A DNA stretch of 64,000 nt from Prunella strophiata (Eukaryota > Chordata > Aves > Passeriformes > Prunellidae), in assembly GCA_036583965.1 (NCBI GenBank), contig JAZBQD010000034.1, positions 4,147,347 through 4,211,346 of the forward strand, written 5' to 3'. A program made the translations under genes and the position numbers. Below the pieces are notes generated by a model. The model was not told the origin of the DNA and searched no databases. It was given only the letters and a program-made list of their open reading frames with translations. How positions within the stretch are numbered: the stretch's first letter is position 1; every line of letters begins with the position of its first letter. Below are positions 1-11,770 of this stretch, in pieces.

Positions 1-851
1 AAAAAAAACCCCAAACCCTCTCTAAACAGCCAGTGTGTGACAAGCAATACATTTTCACTTTCATTTACCCTCACACTGCAAAGTTCACTCACCAAACCAG
101 AAGTGTTAAAGGAAAATACTGGGAAGGACCGGTTAAAAAGAAAACCTTGGCTGAAGTGAGATGGAAAACAGATTTCCCAGGTTAGGTAAGTATCAGAAAA
201 TAATACATAATGTTAGACATCTGAAAAGGGAAGTAGGAAAATATTTAGGAATGTGCATAGCCATTTACAGCCGAAGAAAAGCACAAAAAACAGTTTCATT
301 AGGAAAGGACACTGCAAAGGGTGCCAGGAGGTGCCAGGCTCCAGGACCTTCCTGGGAAATGGCCATGTCCTGTGCCCAGCACTGCTTTTCTGGGAGTGCC
401 TGTGTGTAGCTGGCTGAGGATTCCCAAACACATTTTCATTTCCCTTTGGGTTTCAGGGAGCCTCCCCCCCTCCTCAAGCAGTTTGCATCTGTGTGGGTCC
501 TGCAGCTTCCAGGGGGATTCATCTCCTAGCAACACTGACAAAAATAAAATGAAGTAAGACCCAGCACAGACCTGGAACTGAGGCCATGCTGCAGCCCACC
601 TGCTCCACGTCTGTGCAATCAACATCTCCTCAAATGTCCAATCTCCTCAGCCTTGTGGAAACCCCACGGTGCTGCCATGGAGCACCAAGGCTCTGTCACC
701 TGAAAGCCTCCCGTGCCCTGGGCTGCCCCAAGAGAAGGTGGGCACAGGTCCAGGGAGGTGATTGCTCCCTCTGCTCCTCCACCTGCAGCACTGTGCCCAG
801 CTCTGGGCTCCCCAGCCCAGGAGGCACCTGGAGCTGCTGGAGTGGGTCCAG
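1..851. other. Unannotated flank before the first minisatellite
   Basis: Unique sequence of mixed composition, A-rich at the left edge. I see no exon-like frame, no recognisable transposon end and no CpG cluster. Short open frames on both strands overlap each other and show no protein family. Confidence 0.6.
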
Positions 852-2332
852 AGGTGGCCACAGAGATGCTCCAGGAGCAAATGCTCCTGGTGGAGCCACA
901 GAGATGCTCCAGGAGCAAATGCTCCTGGTGGAGCCACAGAGATGCTCCAGGAGCAAATGCTCCTGGTGGAGCCACAGAGATGCTCCAGGAGCAAATGCTC
1001 CTGGTGGAGCCACAGAGATGCTCCAGGAGCAAATGCTCCTGGTGGAGCCACAGAGATGCTCCAGGAGCAAATGCTCCTGGTGGAGCCACAGAGATGCTCC
1101 AGGAGCAAATGCTCCTGGTGGAGCCACAGAGATGCTCCAGGAGCAAATGCTCCTGGTGGAGCCACAGAGATGCTCCAGGAGCAAATGCTCCTGGTGGAGC
1201 CACAGAGATGCTCCAGGAGCAAATGCTCCTGGTGGAGCCACAGAGATGCTCCAGGAGCAAATGCTCCTGGTGGAGCCACAGAGATGCTCCAGGAGCAAAT
1301 GCTCCTGGTGGAGCCACAGAGATGCTCCAGGAGCAAATGCTCCTGGTGGAGCCACAGAGATGCTCCAGGAGCAAATGCTCCTGGTGGAGCCACAGAGATG
1401 CTCCAGGAGCAAATGCTCCTGGTGGAGCCACAGAGATGCTCCAGGAGCAAATGCTCCTGGTGGAGCCACAGAGATGCTCCAGGAGCAAATGCTCCTGGTG
1501 GAGCCACAGAGATGCTCCAGGAGCAAATGCTCCTGGTGGAGCCACAGAGATGCTCCAGGAGCAAATGCTCCTGGTGGAGCCACAGAGATGCTCCAGGAGC
1601 AAATGCTCCTGGTGGAGCCACAGAGATGCTCCAGGAGCAAATGCTCCTGGTGGAGCCACAGAGATGCTCCAGGAGCAAATGCTCCTGGTGGAGCCACAGA
1701 GATGCTCCAGGAGCAAATGCTCCTGGTGGAGCCACAGAGATGCTCCAGGAGCAAATGCTCCTGGTGGAGCCACAGAGATGCTCCAGGAGCAAATGCTCCT
1801 GGTGGAGCCACAGAGATGCTCCAGGAGCAAATGCTCCTGGTGGAGCCACAGAGATGCTCCAGGAGCAAATGCTCCTGGTGGAGCCACAGAGATGCTCCAG
1901 GAGCAAATGCTCCTGGTGGAGCCACAGAGATGCTCCAGGAGCAAATGCTCCTGGTGGAGCCACAGAGATGCTCCAGGAGCAAATGCTCCTGGTGGAGCCA
2001 CAGAGATGCTCCAGGAGCAAATGCTCCTGGTGGAGCCACAGAGATGCTCCAGGAGCAAATGCTCCTGGTGGAGCCACAGAGATGCTCCAGGAGCAAATGC
2101 TCCTGGTGGAGCCACAGAGATGCTCCAGGAGCAAATGCTCCTGGTGGAGCCACAGAGATGCTCCAGGAGCAAATGCTCCTGGTGGAGCCACAGAGATGCT
2201 CCAGGAGCAAATGCTCCTGGTGGAGCCACAGAGATGCTCCAGGAGCAAATGCTCCTGGTGGAGCCACAGAGATGCTCCAGGAGCAAATGCTCCTGGTGGA
2301 GCCACAGAGATGCTCCAGGAGCAAATGCTCCA
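852..2332. repeat. 38-bp minisatellite, array 1 (about 39 copies)
   Basis: A 38-bp unit repeats head to tail with no divergence that I could see. The first and last GATGCTCC landmarks, at 865 and 2309, are exactly 38 periods apart. Each unit contains a 20-nt inverted repeat with 9-nt arms (CCAGGAGCA and TGCTCCTGG) around AA, plus a smaller GTGG-AGC-CAC inverted element. Because 38 is not divisible by 3 and the unit has no stop in the open phases, frames on both strands stay open for about 1.5 kb. These are not genes. The edges are imperfect copies: a GTGGCCAC variant on the left and CTCCAGGGG on the right. Confidence 0.97.
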
Positions 2333-2720
2333 GGGGAAGCAGGGACATCAGCCAGGGATGTCTTTAGCCCTGCTGAGTCACTGCTCTTCCCCCAGCAGGA
2401 ACAGCAGCCCAGCCCCAGAGCGTTCCCTGCTGAGCAGGGGGAGCTCAGAGCTGCCCTGTCTGTTTCTGGGTGACTGGGTGGAAATCACCAGGCTCCCAGC
2501 TGCCATGGGAAGACATGAAGAGCCTCCTGGACACTGGCACATCCTCCCACAGCAGTGCTGCTCTGGGATGCTGAGCAAGCAGCCGTGGGGCTGGTGAGCC
2601 CCTGGTGCCCCTTCCCCACCAGGCACTGCCAGCCCTGGCACAGCACAGGCTGGGACCTTGTGTGCCTGTCCCCACTGCCCCCTTTGGAGAGGAAATCCCC
2701 CCACGTGGCCTGGAGCAGGG
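2333..2720. other. Unique spacer between the two 38-bp arrays
   Basis: About 390 bp of GC-rich, non-repetitive sequence separates two arrays of the same unit. It has no transposon termini or flanking target-site duplication that I can see, so a simple insertion into one ancestral array is not evident. Confidence 0.7.
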
Positions 2721-3220
2721 GGAGCCACAGAGATGCTCCAGGAGCAAATGCTCCTGGTGGAGCCACAGAGATGCTCCAGGAGCAAATGCTCCTGGTGGAG
2801 CCACAGAGATGCTCCAGGAGCAAATGCTCCTGGTGGAGCCACAGAGATGCTCCAGGAGCAAATGCTCCTGGTGGAGCCACAGAGATGCTCCAGGAGCAAA
2901 TGCTCCTGGTGGAGCCACAGAGATGCTCCAGGAGCAAATGCTCCTGGTGGAGCCACAGAGATGCTCCAGGAGCAAATGCTCCTGGTGGAGCCACAGAGAT
3001 GCTCCAGGAGCAAATGCTCCTGGTGGAGCCACAGAGATGCTCCAGGAGCAAATGCTCCTGGTGGAGCCACAGAGATGCTCCAGGAGCAAATGCTCCTGGT
3101 GGAGCCACAGAGATGCTCCAGGAGCAAATGCTCCTGGTGGAGCCACAGAGATGCTCCAGGAGCAAATGCTCCTGGTGGAGCCACAGAGATGCTCCAGGAG
3201 CAAATGCTCCTGGTGGAGCC
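2721..3220. repeat. 38-bp minisatellite, array 2 (about 13 copies)
   Basis: The unit and phase are identical to array 1. GATGCTCC landmarks run from 2732 to 3188, exactly 12 periods of 38 bp. Identity of units between two arrays separated by unique DNA implies recent copying or ongoing homogenisation. Confidence 0.97.
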
Positions 3221-5289
3221 CTATATTTGAGGCACCTAGCTAAGCAGAGCACAGAGTGCAAGGTGTGTAGTTCAGTATATCAAAAACAGGAGAATGAATT
3301 AATGAGAAGGGAGTTCAGCAACAGCTCTGTGCCTTTCTCTGAGCAGCACTGGAAAGCACTCATGGGAAAAGCACTCGGTGCAGGTGAGCTCACCTGGGCA
3401 GGATGAGAGCTGAGAATTCCTGCAGGAACACAAACTGTGGATTCTGGAAAAGCAGTGGGATGAGGAAACAGTCCCCCCTATGGAGGAGATGCATTTGTTC
3501 ACTGATGGTTTAATCATGGGAGCACCAAACTGGGGCCACAGGCTGCTCCTGCACAGCTTGAGGAGCCCCAAGGAAACTCCACAACTCTTCTGAGCCTTCC
3601 CTCCCTCCACCAACACCCCCTTTCTTTCCTGAGATAATTAATTTGTCTTCTCAGTCTTTCCATTTAAAGACACAAGTCTGAAAGCTCCCCAGACTGTGGC
3701 ACAGCCTGGAAAAGCATGATGTGCATCCCAGTCCTTTCCAGCTTCACCCCTGCCCCCTGTGCTCCCCACAGCAGGGATGTGGCTCCAGCTCACCTCAGCA
3801 CAGCATTAGAAAGGGTTGCATCCTGAGCTGAAACCAGCCTGATTTCTTCCCCTTGCTTTGTACATCACTTTTTTCTTCTATTCTGTTTAAAAACAGACAG
3901 GAAACTGATAACATTATGAGAGCTTAATGAACATTAAGCACTTTATACCTCACTGATTTGCATTTCTTCCCTGCAAAGCAGAGTCTGTAGATGTTACCTG
4001 GGATCTTCACACAGAGGCTTTGCTTCTCTTGTCTTGCTCCAAGTCAGATCCCAGTCTTCACTCAGGAGAAGTCCCTTTCCCCCAGCAGCAATGGAAATTT
4101 CCCAAACATGGATAAAATGATGGTCCGGCAGTAGAAGACAGGAAGAGAAGAGTGAGATGCATTTCCTGAAAGCAAAAGAAGATTTTCACTGAAGGTGAGC
4201 TCTGCTGTCAGCCCCAGGACTTCCAGGCAGTTCAGAACAAACATCTCCTCCTTGGCCTGAAGGACCAGAATTTGGTCAAGTTTTGGTCTTACAAAAAAAA
4301 GAATGAAAAAGTGAAATAGTCGGTGCCCTGTGTGGGGGGCTGAAGCTGCCCAGAGCTTCTGGGCTGCCCTGAAACCAGTGCAGGTAAACAGGAAACCTGA
4401 TGGCCAGGGAAGAGTCAGTGCTAGGAACACTTGTGATTTTGGCATTGAAAGTGTTACAGAAAACTTGCCATAAAGTTTCTCTGAGGCTTTAATTTCCCTC
4501 CCCCCAATCTTCCTTTGATTTTGATCCCCTCCTTTCCTCGTGTCCTTTGAACTCTTAAAAAGGCACTTTGAAGAGATGTCATAAAGTGGGGGCTTTATTC
4601 AGGATCTCCTCTTTGATGCTCCTGCTCCGTGTGTGAAGTGCGGCCCCGCAGGATGTGGAGCCAGAGGAGCTGAAAGCTGAGACAGAAAGGAAAGGGCACA
4701 GGAGCAGAAGTGTGGAGGTGGTGTTTGGGAACAGCCCCTGGGCACGGGCACAGCCCCAGGGTGGGGCCTGGGCTGCAGGGACCTGCTGTGGGTACAGCCA
4801 GCCTGCCCCTGCCAGGGGGAGGATGGTGATGGAGGAGAGGGGACCCTTCATCCCAAAGGCACCCTGCTCTCACCACGAGGTTACAGCTGTGTGACAGTCC
4901 CCCATGCCTGGTGACATCCCCATGGGAAGAGCTCTGTCTGGGTCACTTGGAGCAGCTCTGGTACCCAACCCCAGGGCTGAGCTCAGCCCAGCAGCTCCAG
5001 GAGTCAGTGCTGCCATCAGCCCTTCCCACCTGCAGCTGTCCCAGCTGCAAAAGGTCCTGCTGGCCAGGACAGAAAACAGCATTAAACAGTCAAGAATGTA
5101 AATAACCCTATTAAATAATCACAAATGTAAATAATCCCATGCACACAAACCACCAAGAGGCCTTCAGCTCCCAAGCCCATCCCCTGGTGGCACGGCCCAG
5201 GCAGGAGGAAGCAGGTGCAGAGCTCAGCCCCAGCTCTTCAGACCCAGGGAGAGGACACACTGCAAGCACCCTTTCCCTACAGAAAGCTC
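3221..5289. other. Unannotated intergenic sequence
   Basis: About 2 kb without recognisable genes or repeats. Short open frames overlap on both strands and match nothing I know. Confidence 0.6.
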
Positions 5290-5345
5290 AGAACCCCAGG
5301 ATCATTAAGGCTGGAAAAGCCCTCTCAGATCATTGAGTCCAGCCC
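5290..5345 (-). mobile_element. CR1-like LINE 3'-end relic
   Basis: A short stretch with the antisense CR1 tail pattern (ATCATTAAGGCTGGAAAAG followed by a CTCTCAGATCAT-type motif and GAGTCCAGCC). It is a truncated fragment with no coding part. Assignment is by recognition of the family's conserved 3' end. Confidence 0.6.
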
Positions 5346-6027
5346 TGCTGCAGCCCAGGCTTAGGCTGGGTGACTCTTTTCCCCTCCTGAGCTTCTTCCT
5401 GACTTAGGATGGGACATTTCACAGTGGAGCTGTTTGTGCAGCACAGGCCCCATGGCACAAAGCCACTGCTTGGAGCCTCTCAACTTTGTTTAACCTTTGC
5501 ATAGGGAATTGCATTAACTCATCCAAGGGAACCTCTCAGCTAGGGGGAACAGATGTTCAGGCATTAGATAAGCTACGAGCAAGTCCACGGTGTTTATCAG
5601 CAGGGACGTGGGCTTGAGTTTGGGTTGGTTATTTTTATTGGGTGACCAGTGGTAGGAATTATTCAGAAATAAGTGAAAATTACCCTGAAAACTGCTTGAA
5701 GGGCTTCTGAAAGGATCTTTTCCTCAGTTGTTCCTTCTTACCTGCAATATCAATCTCTATTCCTTTTTTTTTTTTTTTTTTAGAATTACAGCCAAGTATC
5801 TGCTTCCAAGACTGAATGCAGATGCAGCTGGAACAGGAAATTTTAACTTGCTTCCAACCTGGGAATTTTGCACTTTAAGCTTGAGATAAGGAGAGAACTT
5901 GGTTTTAAAGACACATGTCCCCTAACAAAAGACAGTTGTCCTTCCAGAGGGGCCACCCCACAGCCCTCCTGAGAAACCAGTGCTGCAGAAAATGGCAAAA
6001 TCTAAAGAGCTGAGTAATCCTAATGTG

Positions 6028-6122
6028 CAGGGACACCTCCCACTAGCCCAGGTACTCCAGCCTGGCCTTGGACACTGCCAGGGATGGGGCAGCCATGGCT
6101 TCTCTGGGCAACCTGTGCCACC
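6028..6122 (-). mobile_element. CR1 LINE 3'-end relic
   Basis: The antisense CR1 3' UTR pattern is clear: GGGACACCTCCCACTAG, then CAGCCTGGCCTTGGACACT, then TCTCTGGGCAACCTGTGCC. Both ends are truncated and no ORF remains. Confidence 0.8.
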
Positions 6123-7370
6123 CAGGCAAAGCCACATCTGCACTGGCATTGCCCAAAAGTTCTTACAGAGGAACAAGGGCAGACCTGACAAAGCAACCAT
6201 GGCTTTTCTTGGTGCAGCCAAGGAGCCTTGGGAAGAGCCACAGGCAGCCTGGCTCCTCCTGCAGCTGCTCCCTTCACACAACCAGCCTCGAGGAAAGCAA
6301 GCAAAGGGGAAAAAATGAGGCAGTGAATGAAAAACTGAGTATTTTGTGATGGGCATTTTGTGTCACTGACCTGTGGCAGATGTTTTAAAGGCACAATCAA
6401 ACATCTAAAGCTGCAAATATAAAAGCTGGCACTAGGGAGAAACCCAGCACCCAGCTACCCAAACATCACCTCAACTCAGAGCCTGAAGTTTCCATCTCCT
6501 TAAGCCTTACTCTCCCACTCACACAGGCCATCTCCCCAAGGACCTTCCCAAGAGGAGGACAGGGAGCAGAGAGCTGCCCTGCCATGGCCAAACCCCTCTG
6601 CAGCAAAGTAGGTCAAACTGAAATGCTTTGCTCTCAGCTGAAGGTCACCACTGTCTCCTCAGCCTGCTCTGGGCAAGTTAAGTGTATTTACATTGAGAAG
6701 ATGTGGAGAGGTTTTGGAGCTGGAAGTGGTTAGAGGAAAAACAGGCTGTTAAAAAGAGCAGGAGCATGAGCCTGCATCCGAAATGCTGAATGCTGAGGGA
6801 GGAAAGAATGAAAAATCCCAAATAACAGACATTTCCCTCAAAGGGCAGGAGTGTTAGAACTGCCTTCCCCACTCCTGGGCAAGCACTGGGAGGTGTTCCT
6901 GTACAAACTACAGCACTGATGAGAGGTCTTGGGTAACATTTGCAGAGGGCTTTGACATGGAAAGTCCAAATTTCCCTTTACGGAGGCAAAGTCTGACAAA
7001 AGCATAATGGAAAGAGGCTTCTGAGGGACAAAAATCAACTCCCTGGCACTCACACAGGCCCACGCAAACTTTCCAGCCTGCCCTCCAAGTGTGAGCACTG
7101 GTGTTTCCATTAAGTGCCTGAAAGCTCAGAAAGCTTCTGGGGAAAAGGTAAACTCATGATTACACTGAGCACGACTTTTTCCTTGGATTTCTGCAGAATT
7201 TTTACACGTGGTTTTACAGCAGGAGCAGGGATTACCTGAGTACCTTTGTGGGTGTCTCTTCTGACTGCCCTGCAAGAGGAACACTGATGTAGCCATTTTG
7301 GGGTACTTGTCTGAAATCACTGCTGGGGACATCTGTCAGAGGAGACTTCATATAGAAATAAATCACAGAA
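6123..7370. other. Unannotated intergenic sequence
   Basis: I see no supported gene, RNA or repeat beyond simple short runs. Confidence 0.55.
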
Positions 7371-7625
7371 GAAATCACAGAATTATTCAGGTTGGAAAAG
7401 CCCTCTGAGATCATCAAGTCCAAGTGTCCCCCAGCACTGCCAATGCCACCTCTAACCCATGTCCCCAAGTGCCACATCCACACAGGTGTTAAATCCCTCA
7501 GGGAATGGGGACTCCCCTCTTCTTTCAGGGAAGAAATATTCCCCAATATCCAACCTAAACCTCCCCTGGTGCAACTTGAGGCCGTTTCTTTTTGTCCTGT
7601 CACCTGTTCTCAGGAGAGGAGACAA
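7371..7625 (-). mobile_element. CR1-type LINE 3'-end relic, about 255 bp
   Basis: Antisense pattern GAAATCACAGAATTATTCAG, GTTGGAAAAGCCCTCTGAGA, TCATCAAGTCC, then the CCCCAAGTGCCACATCCACA block and a TTTTGTCCTGTCACCTGTT-like block, in family order. It resembles the CR1 subgroup with a GTTGGAAAAG tail rather than the GGTTGGAAGGGACC subgroup seen at 17.3 kb. Confidence 0.8.
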
Positions 7626-7880
7626 ACCCTTAACTGCCTACAACCTCCTACACAGAAGAGCCCTGGATCTGAAGGCACACAGAACTTTGGGAAAGCCCAA
7701 ACCTAAAGCAGGCTGCCTCCTCTGCCCTGGTCTCCCCAGCATGACCCCACCACCCAAGGGGACTCCTGGAAGCCTCAGGCAGGGGACACACATTGACACA
7801 GAGATTCCATCACTCTCACAATGTACAGCCCATCTCCTCTGCCCCTGTGGAAGCACTGCCTGCACAGGAGAGTGATGTTA

Positions 7881-8330
7881 GAAGGCTAATTAATGTATTT
7901 TGGCTGTCTCCTAATGAACCCCAGCAGCTGGAAGCAGGCAGGGCGCCAGCGCCACGTGACCGCCCCGCTCGCCTTGGCCTCGCTTCAGGAATCTCTGCTC
8001 AAGTATCCAGTTGTCCTGCACGACTCCTTTTCCCCCCAAACCGAACTAATCAATGCCTGGCTGCGATTTATCATGGAGGGAGGGGGAGGAACGTGCCTGG
8101 AAAAGCTGTTGTGCATCACCCAGTGTATTCCAAGCCCGCTCCCATGCAGCCATACACAGGATTCCACCCCTCCATTTATCTTCCCGCGAGCAGAGCGGCT
8201 GGAAGCGGATGAGTGCCTGCCATGGAGAGCAGTTTTGAGTGAGGTTATTGCATTCTTGACTTAAGCCCATTTTTCTGGTTTCCATGCAAACGTCAATGAA
8301 TTTTAAAAGGGAGCATTCAGGCCAGACCTT
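7881..8330. promoter_or_regulatory. Candidate conserved regulatory element
   Basis: This non-repetitive block stands out from its surroundings. It has a homeobox-type CTAATTAATG at its left edge, an E-box GCCACGTGAC (7951-7960), CAGCTG, local CpG enrichment, and an octamer-like ATGCAAAC near the right edge. No transposon signature or coding frame is convincing. The idea that it is an enhancer of SPRY4 or a neighbour is inference from motif density only. Confidence 0.25.
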
Positions 8331-11300
8331 CTGATTCAGACAAAATACAGTATCTCTCTATATGGGGATTATACTCCTGCTTGGCAGAGGGGGAATCCAT
8401 TTCTTCTCCTCTCACCATTACAACCCCAGACTGTCCCACACATCCCAGTTACCTCCATCAGCTGCTGCACCATTCCCATGACTCCAGGCAGGAATACTCA
8501 CTCCAAAAGCACAGGAATATAAATGCTTGCACCCCATACATGAACACCCACACACGTACAGGTGTGTGCCGGCACCGAGCACGGCAGGAATGTAAATATG
8601 TTTTACTCCTAATTATGGAAAGTACTTTGGCAGGAGGCAGCCAGGGGACACAAAGAGCTACTATTGAGGTTCCTCAGGCTGTGGCCTCCATTCAGCACAC
8701 AATTGACAATATTTAGACAGCATGGGCTGGTTCCTTCCTTTGCAAGGTAACTTCCTCGTCTGGCAGCCCCGGCAGGCTGTAAATGACCTTGTGTTTGAGG
8801 ACAGTGTCAAATCAAATAAGTGGTCAAAGGCCAGCGGTGCCTGCTCGCTGCTGCTCCTCCACCACCATTCCCTGCTCCCTCCTCTCCACCCACAGCCCCT
8901 GGGGCTGAGCAGAGCTGGAAGCTCTGGCAGGAGATGCTCCCGTGCTGCCCAGCAGGGAGGCAGCAGCAGGGAGAACCAGGAGAATCCCACTGCACAAAGC
9001 AGAGACAAAAACTATGGCATGCAGATAGAGACTGACTTATTGATTCCTCATTTGGGATTTTGTCTCGCTCATCTCTCCCTTCCCATTTTCAGCCTTCCCC
9101 AGGCAAACTCTGCCCTCTAAGATGCTCAAAGCTTTGCTGGTCTTTCACTGGGCAGCTTCGCTCCCGATCCCTTCCTCGCTGTCCATGCCCTGTTCCAGTC
9201 TGGCTCCTGTAACACACAGGGCCAGACCACAAGGCACATTGACTTCTGCAAGTCTGGCTCTAAAACCAAATAAAAAGCTTTTCATTGACACTCAAGTGTA
9301 GGTGCAGCAAGTCAAAAGCCTTATTTTCATGTTTTACAGCGCTCCCACCTGAATAAATTCATTTTAAGTGCCACTTTTCCATTTGTGGATTATGAAAGGT
9401 TGGGAGGTCTGGATGCCATCACCAGGAACCAAAAGGCAATATATTACCCACTGCAGGAGCCTGTCAGTGCTGCTGTATCCCACAGCCATGGGCACTGCAG
9501 AGCCTTGCCAAGCACTGCCCCTGCTGACTCCAAGCATGAGCAGAGCCCTGCCTCAGACACACAGACAGACACAAGGACACATGGACAGCAGCAGCTCTGG
9601 TCCTCACAGAGTGGGACAGGCACGTGGCCATAAAGTGATGGTGGGACTTGAATGTGACATGGCTCAGTGGAAAAAAAAAAAAATCCCTAATATAAAATAT
9701 TTCCTAATCCGCCCACCTTCCTGCTCCCGTTTGGAGCAGAACGGCTCCATTGTACTCTGGGGTTTGCTCAAGGCAGAGCCTGCACAGGGAGAGGAGGGGC
9801 TGCACATCCCTCAGCAGGAGCACACCCCCAAACCCAGCTGGGGCTCTTGCAAACACCCAGTTTGGATCCAGGGCTAGCTCATTTCCAGCTATAATGCACA
9901 GCATCACCTTAAATTACAAATCACATGTACCTGTGGGTTTCAGTGCAAGTGCCTGAGGCAGATTTGGCACACCAACAGCTACAGGAGAAATCTGAAGAAA
10001 TAAAGTGCCATGGGATTGTTGGCTTTGCATATATTTAATTTTCCAGCCATTTTTAATCATATGGAAGCACAGCTTAGGGGTGTTGGAGCATCACTGCTGC
10101 CAGCCCAGAGGACAGAGGTGCTCTGTCTGCCCAGCCATCAGATCTGAAGCTCTGTCCACAGTGAGAACATGCACCATCCTGTCAAACTCACAAAGCACCA
10201 GCAAGCTCAGCATCTGCCAGGAGGAAGGCTCACCAGGTTTAAAGTCAGACCAGAAGCAGGAGGTGCTCCCTGTTTTCTCCCCTCAGCACACAGAAGGTTT
10301 TGCACAGCCTTTGATGGCTCTCAAGCAAACCAGGGAAGGTTGGAGTTGATTCCACTTGTGCAAGGAAACTCCTCTGACAAACCAAGCAGGCGTTTGGCCG
10401 AGGAGCTGCAGCACCACAGGGCTCCTCACTCACACAGCCCTCCACAGTAATGCAGGGACAGAAGCACTAGGTGGCAAAAAAAGCCAACAGGTTCTTATTA
10501 GTTACAATCTGGAAATGAACATTAATGTCTCTATAAAAAATTTCAGGGAGTTCAAAACCAGCCATGACGGGGCTCAGCCCAGGACCAGCGAGTTTTGTTG
10601 TTCCCAGTGAAGGATGGAAATGAGGGATCACAATCAGACAAAGAAAAGGGGGAGAAAGGGGTTAAACCCCAAATTGTTACTGAATAAATGGTACCAAAGT
10701 AGAAAAAAACATCTTGCTGGAGTTCTGAGCACCATTTCCTTCCTGGCAATGACCGTGTAATAAAGCATCAAAATAAACAGTAATCAAAAAAATAAATGTC
10801 TGGAATTGGTCTGTATTCCAGATGAGAAACATCTGCAGGGGTAGATCAGCAGATCTTTTCTCTTTTTCCTGGGCAATTAGTTGGACAATTCTGCACTCTT
10901 ATAAGTAAAATTATTCTCCCAACCTCTTCTATCACCTCATAAATTAAATCAGTATTTTTGCAAAGGAAGGTAAAATCAATAAATAGCTCCAGATAAATAA
11001 GAGCAAAAGACTCCCCTAGACACAGCTGAGCCATTCTCCTTGGGACTGTTCCCTGTGCAGCTCTCCTCATTTCCAACTGCACTTTCTCAAAAGGATGGGG
11101 GGGGAAAAAAACCAACCCTCAAATGTTTTAAAATTTAAAAATAAGGTTATAATTTTTCCTGTGCAGAAATGAACATGAGATAAGGCTGGATTAGACCAAT
11201 GTATTGACTGTGTGACTTGTTACAGACCACAAACAAGGACAGAACCATTCATTTTGGAACCACCACTGCCAATTATGAAAGCATTGTGCTTGCCATACAC

Positions 11301-11675
11301 ATTGATTAGAAAAGCTGTTTATTTGAACTAATAAAGCAGTAAATGAGCTAAAATTGTCTTTTCTTTATTTTTAATATGATAAATGGAATAAACTATGGGT
11401 ACATCTGTTCCAAGCTTCTTCTCCAAAACATGTTATGTCTGAAAAGCCTGAAAAATGTTCTTTTCTATTCCAACATTTCAAAGTAATGATTTTCTGCAAA
11501 GCATCACCTACTAAACATCCATCAGGCTTACACAGTTTAATCCCCATTCTGCATTTAGTTCCCTTTCTGAGCTAAACCACATTACATGGGGAGGAGAAAA
11601 GAGGCATTAGCCTCCAGATAAATCATGGGCATCTCTGGCTCAGCACCCCAGGGTGCAGCTCTCTGAGATGCCCCA
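8331..11675. other. Unannotated intergenic sequence
   Basis: Mixed unique sequence, becoming AT-rich after about 10.7 kb. I recognise no gene or RNA. Confidence 0.55.
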
Positions 11676-11770
11676 GGATCATGGGACCCTTTAGGTTGGG
11701 AAAAGTCTTCAAGACCCAGTGCAACCATTAAACCACCACTAAACAAAGTCCCCAAGTGCCACTTCTACAA
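11676..11770 (-). mobile_element. CR1-like LINE 3'-end relic
   Basis: The antisense tail pattern (GGATCATGGGACCCTTTAGG, then TTGGGAAAAGTCTTCAAGAC, then CCCCAAGTGCCACTTCTAC) is decayed but in the correct order. Confidence 0.65.

Noticed and set aside
586..2597. Open frames of about 550-610 codons over the first 38-bp array, on both strands
   Set aside because: They arise from a stop-free 38-bp unit read in rotating frames; several overlap completely, none has a domain or splice context.
852..3220. CRISPR array (regular repeats)
   Set aside because: Units are contiguous with no variable spacers, and the DNA is clearly from a bird.
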